The position numbers were made by a program, and so were the translations under genes. Positions 31,641 through 42,336 of a DNA stretch of 64,000 nt are shown here, piece by piece (within the stretch, counting starts at the first letter, position 1; each line of letters opens with the position of its first letter). Under the pieces are notes generated by a model that made no database searches, had not been told where the DNA came from, and saw only the letters and a list, made by a program, of their open reading frames with translations. Source of the DNA: Plotosus lineatus (lineage: Eukaryota > Chordata > Actinopteri > Siluriformes > Plotosidae); NCBI GenBank assembly GCA_024760905.1, contig CM045729.1:74774050-74838049 (forward strand), in the 5' to 3' direction.

Positions 31641-31894
31641 ATGACTTTGCTGCCGATGCCAACAGAGCAGAATAAGCCGGCTTTATTGAGATAGTGCCCT
31701 GTAAAGTCTGATGCCACATCTCATAACTCTTCATTTAGCTGAGTCAGCAGCCTAACATGTCTCAGGGCTCACACAGTATTTCACTTTTATTTTGATCAGA
31801 AAATTATGGTTGATGCTGAATGTTTGCATGCAGCACACATCGACAAAATGGTAAAAGCTTCATTGTTTGTTCTCCCAACTCCATTTTCCTTCAT
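31641..31894. other. No recognised feature
   Basis: Short unique stretch without supported features. Confidence 0.4.
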
Positions 31895-32215
31895 TCATTA
31901 ATTTATATTACCGCTTAATCCTACTAGGGTTATGGGGAGGCTGGAGTCCATCCCAGCCAATGCTGGGTGAAGGGAGGGTATACACTGAACAGATTAACCA
32001 GTCCATCACAGGGCCAACCAACAAACATTCATATTCACACTTCAAGAACATTGTCTAAGAGCTAGTTTGTGTAATGAGCATGCCTTTGAAACCAAATTAA
32101 CCAGAAGAAACCCATGCAGGCATGGGGAAAACAAATTCAACAAGCACCCGGGTTAATCGAAGGACTTGAACAGAACATTCTTGTAGTCAGATGGGCATGC
32201 TAACCGCTACACCTA
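31895..32215 (-). mobile_element. V-SINE-like repeat
   Basis: Tail at left (TATTACCGCTTAATCCTACT, GGAGGCTGGAGTCCATCCCA). Core scraps include GAAACCCATGCAGGCATGGG. tRNA-like head at right (GACTTGAACAGAACATTC, TGCTAACCGCTACACC). Confidence 0.75.
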
Positions 32216-32364
32216 AATAAATACTTCCTGTTTTATTTCATACAAACATACACTCTTTTTTCCCCCTTCAGTGATCCTTTAAAGAAAACAACATTTAAAA
32301 ACTAGTACTGTATTAGCTTTAATTCAGTACATCAGAACTCCTGTGTACCATATGTGTGTGTATA

Positions 32365-32834
32365 CAGTGATCCCTCGCTACTTCGTGCTTCAGCTTCTCC
32401 AGCTTCAGTGCATCGCAGGTTTTTCAAAAATATTTATCAAAAAATAAAAAAACAAGAAAATTAAGGGAAAATATGGAAAAAATTAAAGAAAATGCCACAA
32501 AACAAGTCCAATTATGCAAACAAAAACCCCAAACAAACAAAAACAAAAATACAACCCAAACCTCCCAACAAAACTACTTACATTTTTATGTGAGGTGCAC
32601 AGCTGTGTGTGCGCGTCTCCGTATGTATGTGTATTTATATTTTATTTACATCTTATTCATTATGTTTAATTGTTAAGCATTTATAGCATTGAATATGTAT
32701 TTATTGATATTATATACACATACACATGTATGTACGTATACGTCAGTGGGGGGGGGGGTTAATCATTCTTTGTGGAAATCGGCAGTTGCAGGGGGTTTCG
32801 GTCTCCCGTTAACTGAGGAAGTGATGGATCCCTG
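32365..32834 (+). mobile_element. Tigger-like MITE (GGATCCCTCGCTACTTCG family)
   Basis: Termini CAGTGATCCCTCGCTACTTC and inverse GAAGTGATGGATCCCTG, TA on both sides (32363-32364, 32835-32836), 470 bp. Interior A-rich, with a G-run at 32747-32758. Confidence 0.87.
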
Positions 32835-32864
32835 TATACACCAAGTTTACATACAGAGTGTTAC

Positions 32865-33170
32865 GCAGAAAGGTAGCATAGTGGATAGCAAGTCCACCTC
32901 ACAGCCATGGAGACTTGGGTTTGAGGCCTATGCTTGGAGAAGTTATCTCTGAGTAGAGTTTGCATGTTCCCAATGCTTGTGAGAGATTTCTTTGTGTTTT
33001 TATTGGGTGATTTTTTTTTTTATTGGGCATTCTGTTTTTCCCCCACAGTCCAAAAACATGCACAGTTGGCTAATTGTCTGTTCCAGATCACCGCTAGGTG
33101 TGCGTGAAAATGATCGTGTATGTGTTGGCCCTGCAATGCTCTGGCTAGCTGTCCAAGGTGTATTATGAAC
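32865..33170 (+). mobile_element. V-SINE-like repeat
   Basis: Head GGTAGCATAGTGGATAGCAA and TTGGGTTTGAGGCC, core AGAGTTTGCATGTTCCC and CCACAGTCCAAAAACATGCA, tail GGCTAGCTGTCCAAGGTGTA. Confidence 0.75.
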
Positions 33171-33241
33171 AGTTTGTCACTGTGTGTTTGTTCAGATTCT
33201 GTGTTATTGTTCTGATGTTTTTGCCCCTAAAGAAGTACTGT

Positions 33242-33624
33242 TGTTATGGTCTGTGCTTGCTGGCGGTGTTTTAACTCTCTCTCTCTCTGTCTCTCTCTCA
33301 CCATACACTGCAGGCGCTGGCGAGGGGCGTGGCTGTTACCTGCAGGCAAAATCCAGAGAGCGCACCTAAATTCACTCAGCAATCAGTGAGCTATAAAGAG
33401 GAGCGGCGTGCTCCCCTCCAGCGTCAGAAGATTGTCCTTCCCATGTGATTCGGTTTCCCTGTAATCTCTCTGACTCCTGGTATCCTGCCTTGTCCTCGAC
33501 CAGTTTTCCGCTTAAGAATTATTCCCAGTGATTGTGTTTTCCCCTGTGCTAAAATAAACTCGTTGAATCTTCGTACATGGTCTCTTGCATCTTTGGGTCT
33601 GACTCATATGCTCTCGTCATCACA
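33242..33624 (+). repeat. Solo LTR, family shared with 61670-62032
   Basis: Starts TGTTATGGTCTGTGC and ends in CA, with a TATA-like CTATAAAGAGGAGCGG near 33392 and AATAAA near 33554. A (CT)n tract at 33279-33299 explains its extra length. Flanking pentamers ACTGT (33237-33241) and ACTTT (33625-33629) look like a 5-bp TSD with one change. No internal retroelement sequence is present. Confidence 0.82.
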
Positions 33625-33629
33625 ACTTT

Positions 33630-34030
33630 ACTTGAAAATAAATATTTTGCCATGTATTATATTATGTTTCTCACATCTTACATTATGCACTCAGGGATGT
33701 GCACAAGATTCAAGAATCAAAGTCAAAAAAGAGGAGACTTTTAAACTTCTTCGTATGATACATTTTTTTGAGTTGCACAGTTCCTGCAAGAATCCTATCT
33801 TGCTTTCATCCCCGCTTTAATGTACACTGCATGATTAAAAAAAAAAACAGACACGGGGGATATGAATGAATACAACTAAAATCCTATTCGGTTAATGCAC
33901 ATTTTATCATTAGGAGAAGTGTTAACTAAAGGCAGAGCCATTTCTGAAATATGATATAAAGAATAATATATTTAAGTATGAAGTATCATAAATCATTCAC
34001 TATTATTATGCTTTTTTCCCCATTCATTCA
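33630..34030. other. No recognised feature
   Basis: AT-rich, nothing supported. Confidence 0.45.
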
Positions 34031-34033
34031 TTC

Positions 34034-34400
34034 ATTTTCTCAACCGCTTAATCCTAATTAGGGTCACGGGGAGGCTGGCGCCCATCTCAGCTGACTCTGG
34101 GCGAGGGTAGAATACACCCTGGACAGCTCACCAGGCCCTTGCAGGGCAGAAACACGCTGACGGTTATGCATCTTTCCTCTTTCGAAAGTCAGCAAAGATT
34201 CTTTTACATGAATCTCTCACCATAGACTGTGAGAGACATGGCCAGCCTTTGATAACCCAATTAGCTACTCCCGGGGGTGGGGGTGGGGGGTGGGGGTGGG
34301 GGTGGGGGGGTGTTGCAGTGACAACTTGTTGAGAGTGGGGCTTGAACCACCAACCTTGGGATCAGTGATACAACACCTTACCCCCAGGCCAGCACTGCAT
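34034..34400 (-). mobile_element. tRNA-derived SINE, family A, with expanded G-tract
   Basis: Full-length minus copy (tail TTTTCTCAACCGCTTAATCC, head GGGGCTTGAACCACCAACC). The (GGGGGT)n-like expansion at 34273-34310 lies where most copies have a short G-run. Confidence 0.9.
34273..34310 (+). repeat. G-quadruplex-prone G5T repeat
   Basis: Six runs of 5-7 G separated by single T, a strong quadruplex pattern on the plus strand (C-rich on the SINE sense strand). Confidence 0.9.
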
Positions 34401-34970
34401 GTTTTTTTTTTTTTGTTTTTGTTTTTTTTAAGAAAAAACATTACAGGAATATACAAAGAATATCTTAGAGCATTCAACACATAAGCACACACTACTATAT
34501 ATTCACAGGAGCTCGTAACCAGATCTCGGCAGCACAAACACCTCTACGCAATTGTACAAAAAAACAAACAAAAAAAAAAAGCAAACAAAAATGTCAAAAA
34601 CCGTGACTTTATTATACAATTTAATTTTTCATATGTATACAGAAAACCAGCCGTAAACACAGAGCCTGCAGTATGATAAGCATTCAGAAAATGATTTGCA
34701 CAAAAGATCAAAACATGCCAAAAACGTCACAACCTAGATTTAAATGAGGAAATAGGCAAGAGCCTTTGACTGGATAATTAGTGAATACTCTGCTTCAGAT
34801 GGCAGCATGTTATTTAAATTTAACTGATGCAGTGAGTAGCTTTTCATTTCTTCATCCACAGTGTTGCAGACGTGTCCTCTGGTCATGGAAAATCACTATC
34901 TCACTCACTCATTTTCCAAACATATAAAATAATGATGAATAATATTTGAATTAAAATCATTTCATATAAA
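34401..34970. other. A/T-rich, no recognised feature
   Basis: Poly-T and poly-A runs near 34405-34435 and 34558-34580. No gene or repeat family supported. Confidence 0.45.
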
Positions 34971-34981
34971 ATAATAAGAAA

Positions 34982-35080
34982 GGCATAGTGGTGGCCAGGT
35001 GGTAGGGTACTGATCCCAAGGTGAAGGGTTCATGCACCACTATGAGTGGGATTAAGAGGCTTATAAAGTGAATGAATGAC
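34982..35080 (+). mobile_element. Ultrashort SINE family A derivative
   Basis: Only 99 bp: tRNA-like head (TGGTGGCCAGGTGGTAGGGT, GAAGGGTTCATGCACC) joined directly to the tail (GGGATTAAGAGGC, AATGAATGA). A 9-bp repeat, AATAAGAAA, flanks it at 34973-34981 and 35081-35089. The whole body is missing. Confidence 0.75.
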
Positions 35081-35099
35081 AATAAGAAAGTAATGTCCA

Positions 35100-35620
35100 C
35101 ACACATTACACAAGAACTCACAGAATTGTCCTGACAACAGCTGTATGGCCATAAGAAAAGAGCTGTTCATGAGAATAGTTGGGATTCAGTTTGCTAGGGA
35201 GCATAAAGATCACTCTTGAGAGCAGTAGAAAAAGGTAACGTGATCTGACGAGTCCAGATTTACCCTGTTTCACACTAATGGGTGGAATCAGGTTAAGAGG
35301 GAAAGCACACGAAGAAATGGAATCATCATGCATAGTGGCCACTGCACAAGTCAGTGGAGATAAGAGCTGTAATGGCTCCAGTTGGTCACGTCAAGGCTCA
35401 ACAACATTAATGTGGCAATAAATTGAAGTTGGCTTGCCACCTGAATGTAGTGAATGAGCAGGTTATCAGATCAATGGATTTTTCTTTCCTGATGCCATAA
35501 ATACAAAATTGGAGCTTAAATAGTGAAAGAGTGGCTCAGGGAGTTCACAGATGAACCGGAACCATTGAATCCTGACCGTGACATTGCAGAAATTTTTATC
35601 AAAATGATGCCATGACTAAA
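35100..35620 (+). pseudogene. Eroded Tc1/mariner-like transposase region
   Basis: Near 35240 a frame reads SDESRFTL, the first catalytic Asp motif of Tc1-like transposases. Surrounding scraps (TGGCTCCAGTTGGTCACGTC and downstream) are too decayed to place. No termini found. Confidence 0.4.
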
Positions 35621-36164
35621 GCATGCTGACTGAACAACAAAACTATTGGAGTTGGCAATTTGTTTTTAATCATATCTCTTGGATCCAAGACCAATAGCAT
35701 GCACAAGAAACATTGCACCAAAACAGGAACATCATTTTTCTGATTTAAAAAAAAAAAAACCCCAAAACATTTATCCCGATATATTGGATCAGGTAGTAGA
35801 GGATAGCTTTGCCACCTCAGAACTCCACAGCTATATCCTGAATGCAGCTGAGAGATTTTCTGTGCACGTTCTCTAAGTGTCACCATGGGATGTCTCATCT
35901 TCCTAAAATAGGAGGGGAACTGACTACTATAAGTGACTCCAAGTGTAATGTATCTTGCAATAGACTGTAGTCCTCCTATCCAAAGTGTATTCCCGTCTCA
36001 ACCCAATGTTCAGGGGATAAATGTTGGATCCATTGTTATCCTGACTAGAATTAAAGTGCTTACTGAAGATGAATGAATATTTAGGCCTTTCAGTCTCTAG
36101 GTATCCTTAGCCCTTGTGTGATCTTTTATAGAATTATACGTGCAACAAGTATTTTATTTTATTA
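35621..36164. other. No recognised feature
   Basis: Nothing supported beyond a poly-A run at 35748-35759. Confidence 0.45.
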
Positions 36165-36263
36165 TACAGTGGTACCTTACATTACGAAATTAATCCGTTC
36201 CAGAGCCTTTTTCTTAACCCTGGATTTTTCGTAAATTGAACTGTATTTTACATGTAAAGCCCC

Positions 36264-36794
36264 GGTCACACAGCATTCCACGTGTAAATCACGTACAAAA
36301 AATTCTGAAAATCTGGCGGATGTGGTCGTAACTCTTAACTTTTGGTCAATTTTGGCTTGGCCGTGCTTTGTACGTGATTTTTACGTGGTAAGGCCGTCGG
36401 CGGCTGTTCCACTGCTAAAATACTGCCTAAGCACGGCTAACCATGCCCAGCAACGTGTAAGGCAACTTAGGCAAAACACGTGTTCGAACGTAGGAAAAAA
36501 ATCCTCCAAGTTACCACAGCTAATCACAGTCTCATCACGCCTGTATCACTGCCGATCACGTCTTGAGAGCGGACGTAAAATGGGCACTCCACTGCCATAG
36601 CACTGCCATAGCACTGCCATAGCACTGCCTTATCACAGGAGGCATCCTCATAAAGTTCTGAAAGGCTCTTGGAGCTCATCTGGAATTTCGATCCCTCATG
36701 GAATCAAATTAAAGTTGAGTTTGTCAAGCAGGGAATGCGCTTTGAATTCACGTCTTGTGAGTGTGGCCCACAGCGCGTGCGTGCGCGCGCGTGC

Positions 36795-36843
<49 letters not shown>

Positions 36844-37665
36844 ACGCTTTAGTTTAGTTTTTTAAGTTGTTTTAATTCATGAGACAGTCATAAAGCCCCT
36901 GCTTAGGTCTCCTCCCAATCCAGTCACACACCCAGATGTTCCATACCACCCCCTCCTTCTTCTTCTTCTTCTTCTTCTTCTTCTTCTTCTCTTATACGTG
37001 GGCCTGTATCAGTTGGTTCTGTTGGTGGTGGAGCATGAAGATGAGGACATTATGGCATTGAGGGTTTATGTTCACCCCTTGACATCTAGACTGCAAGTGC
37101 CGAGGTCTCAGAAAATGACGGTATTTTATATGCCGTGAATCAGAAGTGATACAGAAGTGATGAGGCAGTGATCAGTCGAATTTAGATCGTGATCAAGACG
37201 TTGTTTAACGGGTTTAGGTAGTGCTATGTACGTGCTATGTACATGGAAAAGTCCATTTGTCAGTGATAAGCCGCTATTTCTCGTGATACCAATGTGTAAC
37301 ACCCGCCCAATGGCCGTGCTCTGGACGAGACAGACCGTGACAGACCCCTAAACTTTTGCGTATTATCATGTCTCCCCAAGTTTTTATCACTGCCAGAACA
37401 CGGATTATTACGTGTGTTTTACGTGTGTTGCACGTCTTTAGCACGTCTTTACCACGTGGTTGTCCGCGGTCTAAAGTTTTGAGCAGTTCAAAACTTTTTT
37501 CCACATCCAGCGCCGTTCAAATTTTTCTCCACGTCCTGCTACGTCTAAAAATCGACTGTAGCACATCTTAAACTCGACATCAACACGAACAACACCGTCT
37601 GCTTCATGGGAAACCATTTTTGGAAGGGTTTTGGCCGTGATTAAGCCATAAAACACTATGTGACC
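36264..37665. mobile_element. ACGT/E-box-saturated MITE nested in the compound MITE
   Basis: Begins GGTCACACAGCATTCCACGT and ends ACACTATGTGACC, short inverted termini. Outside the central block the sequence is crowded with ACGT tetramers, many as CACGTG, CACGTC or TACGTG (for example 36279-36295, 36369-36387, 37408-37459). The middle (36664-36881) is a fragment related to the element at 3265-4380, with (GA)n. A (CTT)n tract lies at 36957-36990. No ORF suggests a transposase. Confidence 0.6.
36798..36841. repeat. (GA)n microsatellite
   Basis: About 21 GA units after an alternating GCGCGCG/GTGCG stretch. Confidence 0.95.
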
Positions 37666-37817
37666 AACCCATAAAATGCATGATTCGTTCCGAGGCCCTC
37701 AATACTACTTCCTTCTGCTTCAATATTTTACTCATGGTAGACGGGTTTGGCCATATTCCTTTGCGATATCACGAGCCCGCTTCCTCTTTTCACTCGCACT
37801 GGAAATCACACGTGCGT

Positions 37818-37894
<77 letters not shown>
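37818..37894. repeat. (CA)n(TG)n mirror array centred on CACGTG
   Basis: About 21 CA units meet about 17 TG units at ACACGTGTG, giving a perfect palindromic microsatellite that can extrude a cruciform or adopt Z-DNA. It continues into GCGTGCGCGCGC. Confidence 0.95.
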
Positions 37895-37898
<4 letters not shown>

Positions 37899-38180
37899 CG
37901 CGCGCTTGTGTTGATCATGTCTTCTTAGCAGAGTTATAATCTTACAAATGTTTATGGAAGGTTAAAAGCCTGAGTCAAAAAACAGTAACTCTGTCCTTTA
38001 CACGAAAAGCATTCCGGGAGATGCAGCTCCATAATAGCCAATGGGAGGAAGGTGCGTCATCCCTCCTAGCCAATGGGAGGCCAGCGGGACACGATGTTGG
38101 AAGATAGTCAATGAGAAAGCAGCTCGTGCATTGTTTGAATGTTTGAATGGCTGGGACTGTCGTAAGGTGAGGTACCACTG

Positions 38181-38575
38181 CATTTGCCTGTGGCAAACAG
38201 TAATAAATAAATAAAATAATTGTAATTGCCTGTGGTACATGGATTTTTCCGGGGGTGGGGGTGGTGGATTCAAAAAGTATTTGTAAATAATATCTATCCA
38301 AGTTACCTCATGCACATTCTCAAACATCTGCAGTCATGAAACCAGTGTGATGGGCCCTGCTGGTAGATTGACACTTCAGAAATTGCTCTGGTAAATGAGG
38401 AAAGAGTTCAAGAGAACAGTTTGCGGAGTATTACAGAAGGGATTCAGCATTGAATGCTTGCACTCCAGGGTCCACAGGATCTGCAAGTTATCACATCAAT
38501 ATTGGACCAGAACCAAGGTTAAGTCCACAGGTCCAGTCTGTGGGGAAACCCCATGGAGAAATGTAATCACTAGAA
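38181..38575. other. No recognised feature
   Basis: Scraps near 38330-38570 look like decayed transposon sequence, but I see no diagnostic motif. Confidence 0.35.
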
Positions 38576-38579
38576 TATA

Positions 38580-38757
38580 GATTAAAGAACCATTGCTGGC
38601 ATTGTATAGAGTAGGCTGCATTGGCATCAGCATATTTCTACCCTGTGATGGCCTGGTGAGCTGTCCAGGGTGTACTCTGCTTTCGGCCAGAGTTGGCCAG
38701 AGCCAGCCTCCCCGTGACACTAATTAGGATTAAACGGCTTAAAAAATGAATGAATTA
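38580..38757 (+). mobile_element. SINE family A, 5'-truncated
   Basis: Starts in the body (AAAGAACCATTGCTGGC) and ends with the tail TAATTAGGATTAAACGGCTT. Confidence 0.85.
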
Positions 38758-39055
38758 ATTACTTTGGACAGGGTAATAAGAACAGGTCTTTTATTTATTT
38801 ATTTATTTATTTACTGTTTTTTTTTAATAGTTTGGACAGACAAGGTTCCTAAAATGACCCACAAAACAGCTCAGCTATGTAACAACCGAAATGCAATAGC
38901 CCACGGTTTGTCTTAAACGAGTGCAGGTTGGTTGTAGATACAGATTTTATTTCTCATGCTTCTTAGAGAATAGCATAATGATTGTGTATTAGTCTGAGCC
39001 CCCTTTCCAGATAGATGTCTTTGAAGTTTTTAATACATTTAGCTCGTTTTAAGGT
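38758..39055. other. Possible pth2r 3' flank with poly(A)-signal candidates
   Basis: On the minus strand, (TTTA)n at 38788-38813 and TTTATT near 38946 read as AATAAA hexamers 0.55-0.7 kb past the pth2r stop. Which one, if any, ends the transcript cannot be told from sequence. Confidence 0.3.
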
Positions 39056-39059
39056 GTAG

Positions 39060-39385
39060 AGGGGTGGTATAGTGGCATAGTGGTACACATGTCTGCCTCA
39101 CAGCAAGAAGATCCTGGGTTTGTGTCCCGGGCTTGGAAGTTTCTGTGTGGAGTTTCCACGTTCTCCAATTGATCGCAGAGGTTTACTCCAGGTACTCCGG
39201 CTTCCTCCCACAGTCCAAAGACATGCACATTAATCTCATAGGCTGTACCAAATTTTTCCTTTGTGTAAATGGTTGTGTGGGTTTTGGTCCCACGATGGTC
39301 TGGCAACATTTTCAGGGTATACACACCACCGTCTCCCAGTATCAGCTGTGATAGGCTGCCTTAGTATGATTAAGTCATTCAGCAA
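39060..39385 (+). mobile_element. V-SINE-like repeat, full length, near the pth2r 3' end
   Basis: Head (ATAGTGGCATAGTGGTACAC, GATCCTGGGTTTGTGTCCC), core (TTCTGTGTGGAGTTTCC, CCCACAGTCCAAAGACATGC), tail (TATCAGCTGTGATAGGC). It begins about 115 bp past the pth2r stop and is antisense to the gene, so it may be part of the 3' UTR. Confidence 0.8.
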
Positions 39386-39500
39386 TAGACTGAGTAAGTT
39401 ATGTGTAGCAGTAATGGGCTGAAATCACATGGCTTGAGGTATAATGTAATATCATTGGGTACATGTTCCACTATTAAGTCTCAGGTCCAGATATTGTTAA

Positions 39501-39893
39501 CTACAAGGTCTCCTCGTCATCTTCAGGGGCACTACTGCGAAGTACAGGTAGTGACTCCTTCAGAAGAATGTCATCTACCTGCTTTGCACTGTCCTCTGAT
39601 TCTTCAGGAATAGATGGCGGTAGGCTGTCAGCATCTGAAGTGCTAAGTACATAGCCCGGCAGGGACATGTGGGCACTGATGGAGGGGACTCCTTTGCTTC
39701 GGTAGACCTGGCTGGAGAAGAGTGTGGTGGAGCGTGTACCAGGTGCTCTGGCGGCCAGGTGCGATTGGCTGCTGGTGCTGTTGTTGATACCTGTTGGCAC
39801 TGAACCATAACGGTAAGTGCCACAAACTACTGGACCCTTCCAATCGAAGGCGAGGTTCCACCGCATCCAGGTCTTTTTGATTTCTGTCTGGAC
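39501..39893 (-). CDS. pth2r: Parathyroid hormone 2 receptor, last coding exon
   Basis: The exon follows a TTTCAG acceptor (intron AG at 39895-39894), is in frame (phase 0) with the 42-nt exon upstream, and encodes 130 residues to a TAG at 39503-39501. It starts VQTEIKKTWMRWNLAFDWK, the helix 8 and membrane-proximal tail of class B1 receptors. NNSTSSQS, a LPGYV block and QVDDIL then match the PTH2 receptor tail better than PTH1R. PTH2R is a Gs-coupled plasma-membrane receptor whose known ligand is TIP39 (Pth2). This segment is the cytoplasmic tail that binds regulators such as arrestins. The orthology call is by recalled similarity to the mammalian protein. Confidence 0.93.
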   Translation of the reverse strand, partial: VQTEIKKTWMRWNLAFDWKGPVVCGTYRYGSVPTGINNSTSSQSHLAARAPGTRSTTLFSSQVYRSKGVPSISAHMSLPGYVLSTSDADSLPPSIPEESEDSAKQVDDILLKESLPVLRSSAPEDDEETL

Positions 39894-40029
39894 CTGAAAT
39901 GGAGAGATGGATACTTCTCAGTAATAGTTCGTCAACAGAGTACTGGGTCCCCAAAATAATGAGAGAAAATATTATTATAATATTTTATTATATAATTTAA
40001 AAAATAATAAATAATATTATCATTCATCA

Positions 40030-40145
40030 TCTGATTAATTTGCTGAACTGCTTAATTCTATTAGGGTTCCGGAGAGGCTGGAGCTTATCTTAGCTGACTC
40101 TGGGTGAAGGTTGGAAACACCCGGAACAGCTCAACAATCTTTCGC
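40030..40145 (-). mobile_element. V-SINE/SINE shared tail fragment
   Basis: Minus-strand tail only: CTGCTTAATTCTATTAGGGT and GACTCTGGGTGAAGG to GGAACAGCTCAACAATC. Confidence 0.65.
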
Positions 40146-40310
40146 ATATTTCAATTTAGAAACATCGACGAATATACATACATCGATTTACTTCTTGTTT
40201 CGGGGTACCAGCCAGACTGGAGTCTATTTATGTCCTTAACCTTTCTGCAGCCCATTGGCATCCCATTAGTAATGGTTTCACGTTCTGCTGTAATGTGAGA
40301 ATATGATGGT

Positions 40311-40640
40311 ACAGTAGGTCCTTGTCTATTCACAGTTTTGCACTCACGGTTTGAGTATTCGCAGACGGCCAAGCAACTGACATGTCACACAAATTCAGCC
40401 AATGGCTGTCCTCCTTCCTGCTGATTGGTTGAGATGATGTAACACCCCTTTTTCCTCATTCGCGCACAAGTTGTCAATGACCCTTTATTTTGTGTGTTTT
40501 AATTACCAGTTCAGCTCTATGATGCCACTCAAACACTGTGCGTCTTCTCTGGCTAAGCGATAGAAAACGCTGGATGTCTTTTCTGAAGAAATAAGACTTT
40601 CTCCTGAAGAAATGACAGTTTCCTCTGAACTGTGGAATTA
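40311..40640. mobile_element. One end of a Tigger/pogo-like MITE
   Basis: Starts CAGTAGGTCCTTGTCTATTC after TA, followed by GTATTCGCAGACGGCC. Terminal wording is typical of pogo-like elements. The opposite terminus was not found. Confidence 0.4.
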
Positions 40641-40924
40641 AAGTCTTTTTCAATTATTATTCCAGTGCAGTATCTAAGTTAATGTTTAGAATGTTTGTGT
40701 GTGAAATTTTATGTTCTATTGCATATTTAACAAATGATACCAAAAAGATAAACTTTATTACGCTTCATGTCCTTTCACATTGAACTTGGAGTGACATCTT
40801 GGAATGACGTCTCCAAGATGGCACTGCCTAGAGGGTGACGTCGTGGAGTTCTCAGAGTCAAATTGTTTCTTTGTTCATTTTAATTTGTTTTATTTGCACT
40901 ATGCTTGTCTATGACCGGTTGTCC

Positions 40925-41275
40925 CTACTACAGCTATGAGATCAGAGTCTTCTGAAGTTTAGCACCTTCCTATCCTGAGCTAATATGCTATGAGTTCTCA
41001 GAGTCTCCGGCGCTTGGTTAGAAGTGGAAGGTTAGCATTTCCGGTCATACTGCTCGAAAATGTTCAGTCCCTGCGAAACAAGATGGACGAGCTTCATGCT
41101 CAGATTGCAGTGAAGAGGAATCTACAGGACTGCTCCATGCTGTGTTTCTGTGAAACATGGCTCGAGGAGTGTACACCCGATGAGGCGATTGCACCAGCCG
41201 GCTACACGGCCTTCATCCTCTACAAGCCCAAGCGCCGGAGTCGTCGTTTGGCCCCTTCCTGTTTGGGCTTATAGC
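40925..41275 (+). pseudogene. L2-type LINE endonuclease start, fragment
   Basis: The frame at 40990-41271 reads LLENVQSLRNKMDELHAQI, MLCFCETWLEE (catalytic Glu) and PAGYTAFILYK, the opening of an L2-type APE endonuclease. It stops at 41272 and the rest of the LINE is absent. Confidence 0.75.
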
Positions 41276-41284
41276 ATATGGACA

Positions 41285-41434
41285 GCAGGGAAGAAACACG
41301 CTGACGGCTGTGCAGCCTACACTTGACCAAAATCAGCAATGGTTCTTTTACATGCCTCTCACCATAGATTGTGAGAGACATGGCTGGCCTTTGATAAACC
41401 AATTAGCTGCACTGCTCACCGGGCCACCACTGCT
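41285..41434 (-). mobile_element. SINE family A internal fragment
   Basis: Body segment (GAAACACGCTGACGGCTGTG to GGGCCACCACTGCTCC) without tail. Joins directly to a V-SINE head fragment. Confidence 0.75.
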
Positions 41435-41560
41435 CCGAGACCCCGGGAAAAAATTAAAACAATCAGGCACAGGAGAACATGCAAGTGAGGCCAGGATTTG
41501 AACACAGGACATTCTTCCTGTGTGGCGAACATGCTGTCCACGCCACCGTGCCTGAATCAA
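41435..41560 (-). mobile_element. V-SINE head fragment
   Basis: Contains GGAGAACATGCAAGTGAGGC and, reading minus, the B-box-like GTGTTCAAATCCTGGC followed upstream by GTGGCGTGGACAGCATGTTC. Confidence 0.55.
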
Positions 41561-41611
41561 TTTTATTTTACTTTAAGTAATGTATATGTATGCATATATG
41601 TATAAAAAAAA

Positions 41612-41819
41612 GGTAAGGACCGTTGGGCTTTTTACACCTGAGCCACTATGCTCACCCCTGGTTTCCATAGTGTGAAGTGACAAGGAGTTCAACTCCTCCT
41701 GGATGGGACGCTAGTCCATCCCGGGTTACCTTCCCAGTATATTTTTACTCGTACCCATGTATACTGCTGGGTGAACTGAGGCACACTTGTGGTTAAGACC
41801 TTGCCCAGGGGTCTTAGCA

Positions 41820-41859
<40 letters not shown>

Positions 41860-41943
41860 TGGGGGGTGTGTGTCTAACTGGGATTTGAACACACAACCTC
41901 CCGATCATGAGTACAGCACCCTAACCACTACACCACCGACCCC
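41612..41943 (-). mobile_element. tRNA-derived SINE, family B, with (GT)n
   Basis: Matches the copy at 17913 in reverse. Head at right (GGGATTTGAACACACAACCT). A (GT)n array at 41823-41858 replaces part of the segment after the B box. Confidence 0.87.
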
Positions 41944-42293
41944 ACTTCACATATATGTCTGTTTTTGTATAGTGCTTTGATAATGGTATTGCCACAAAGC
42001 AGTGTTACAGTGTAAATAGTTTTGGTTCTAAATTTTAAACATATGAATTTATTCATGTTTGTTTTATTTATTCATGCACGTATAAAATATTTTAAATGTC
42101 CCTAAAGTGCAAGTCAGTGCTGACAGTGGAAAGGAAAATGTCCTTGGGACAACCTTTATCATCTGTGTGACACTAGACAATGTACAGAACTCTTTTCTAA
42201 CCCTATATGTTATATATGAGCAAATGACTTTATGCGTAGTATAATATGAGAAAGATCAGGATGTAATAAGATCTTTATATATCACTAATACAG

Positions 42294-42296
<3 letters not shown>

Positions 42297-42335
<39 letters not shown>
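42297..42335. repeat. (ATC)n microsatellite
   Basis: Thirteen ATC/CAT units within the pth2r intron. Confidence 0.95.

Positions 42336-42336
<1 letters not shown>

Larger units (their letters stand above)
36167..38180. mobile_element. Compound MITE with GTGGTACCTTAC ends
   Basis: Inverted termini CAGTGGTACCTTAC (left, preceded by TA) and GTGAGGTACCACTG (right). The right part shares the GGGAGGCCAGCGGGACACGA block with the element at 3265-4380. A different element (36264-37665) is inserted in it, and the (CA)n(TG)n array at 37818-37894 lies in its right half. No transposase. Confidence 0.7.
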
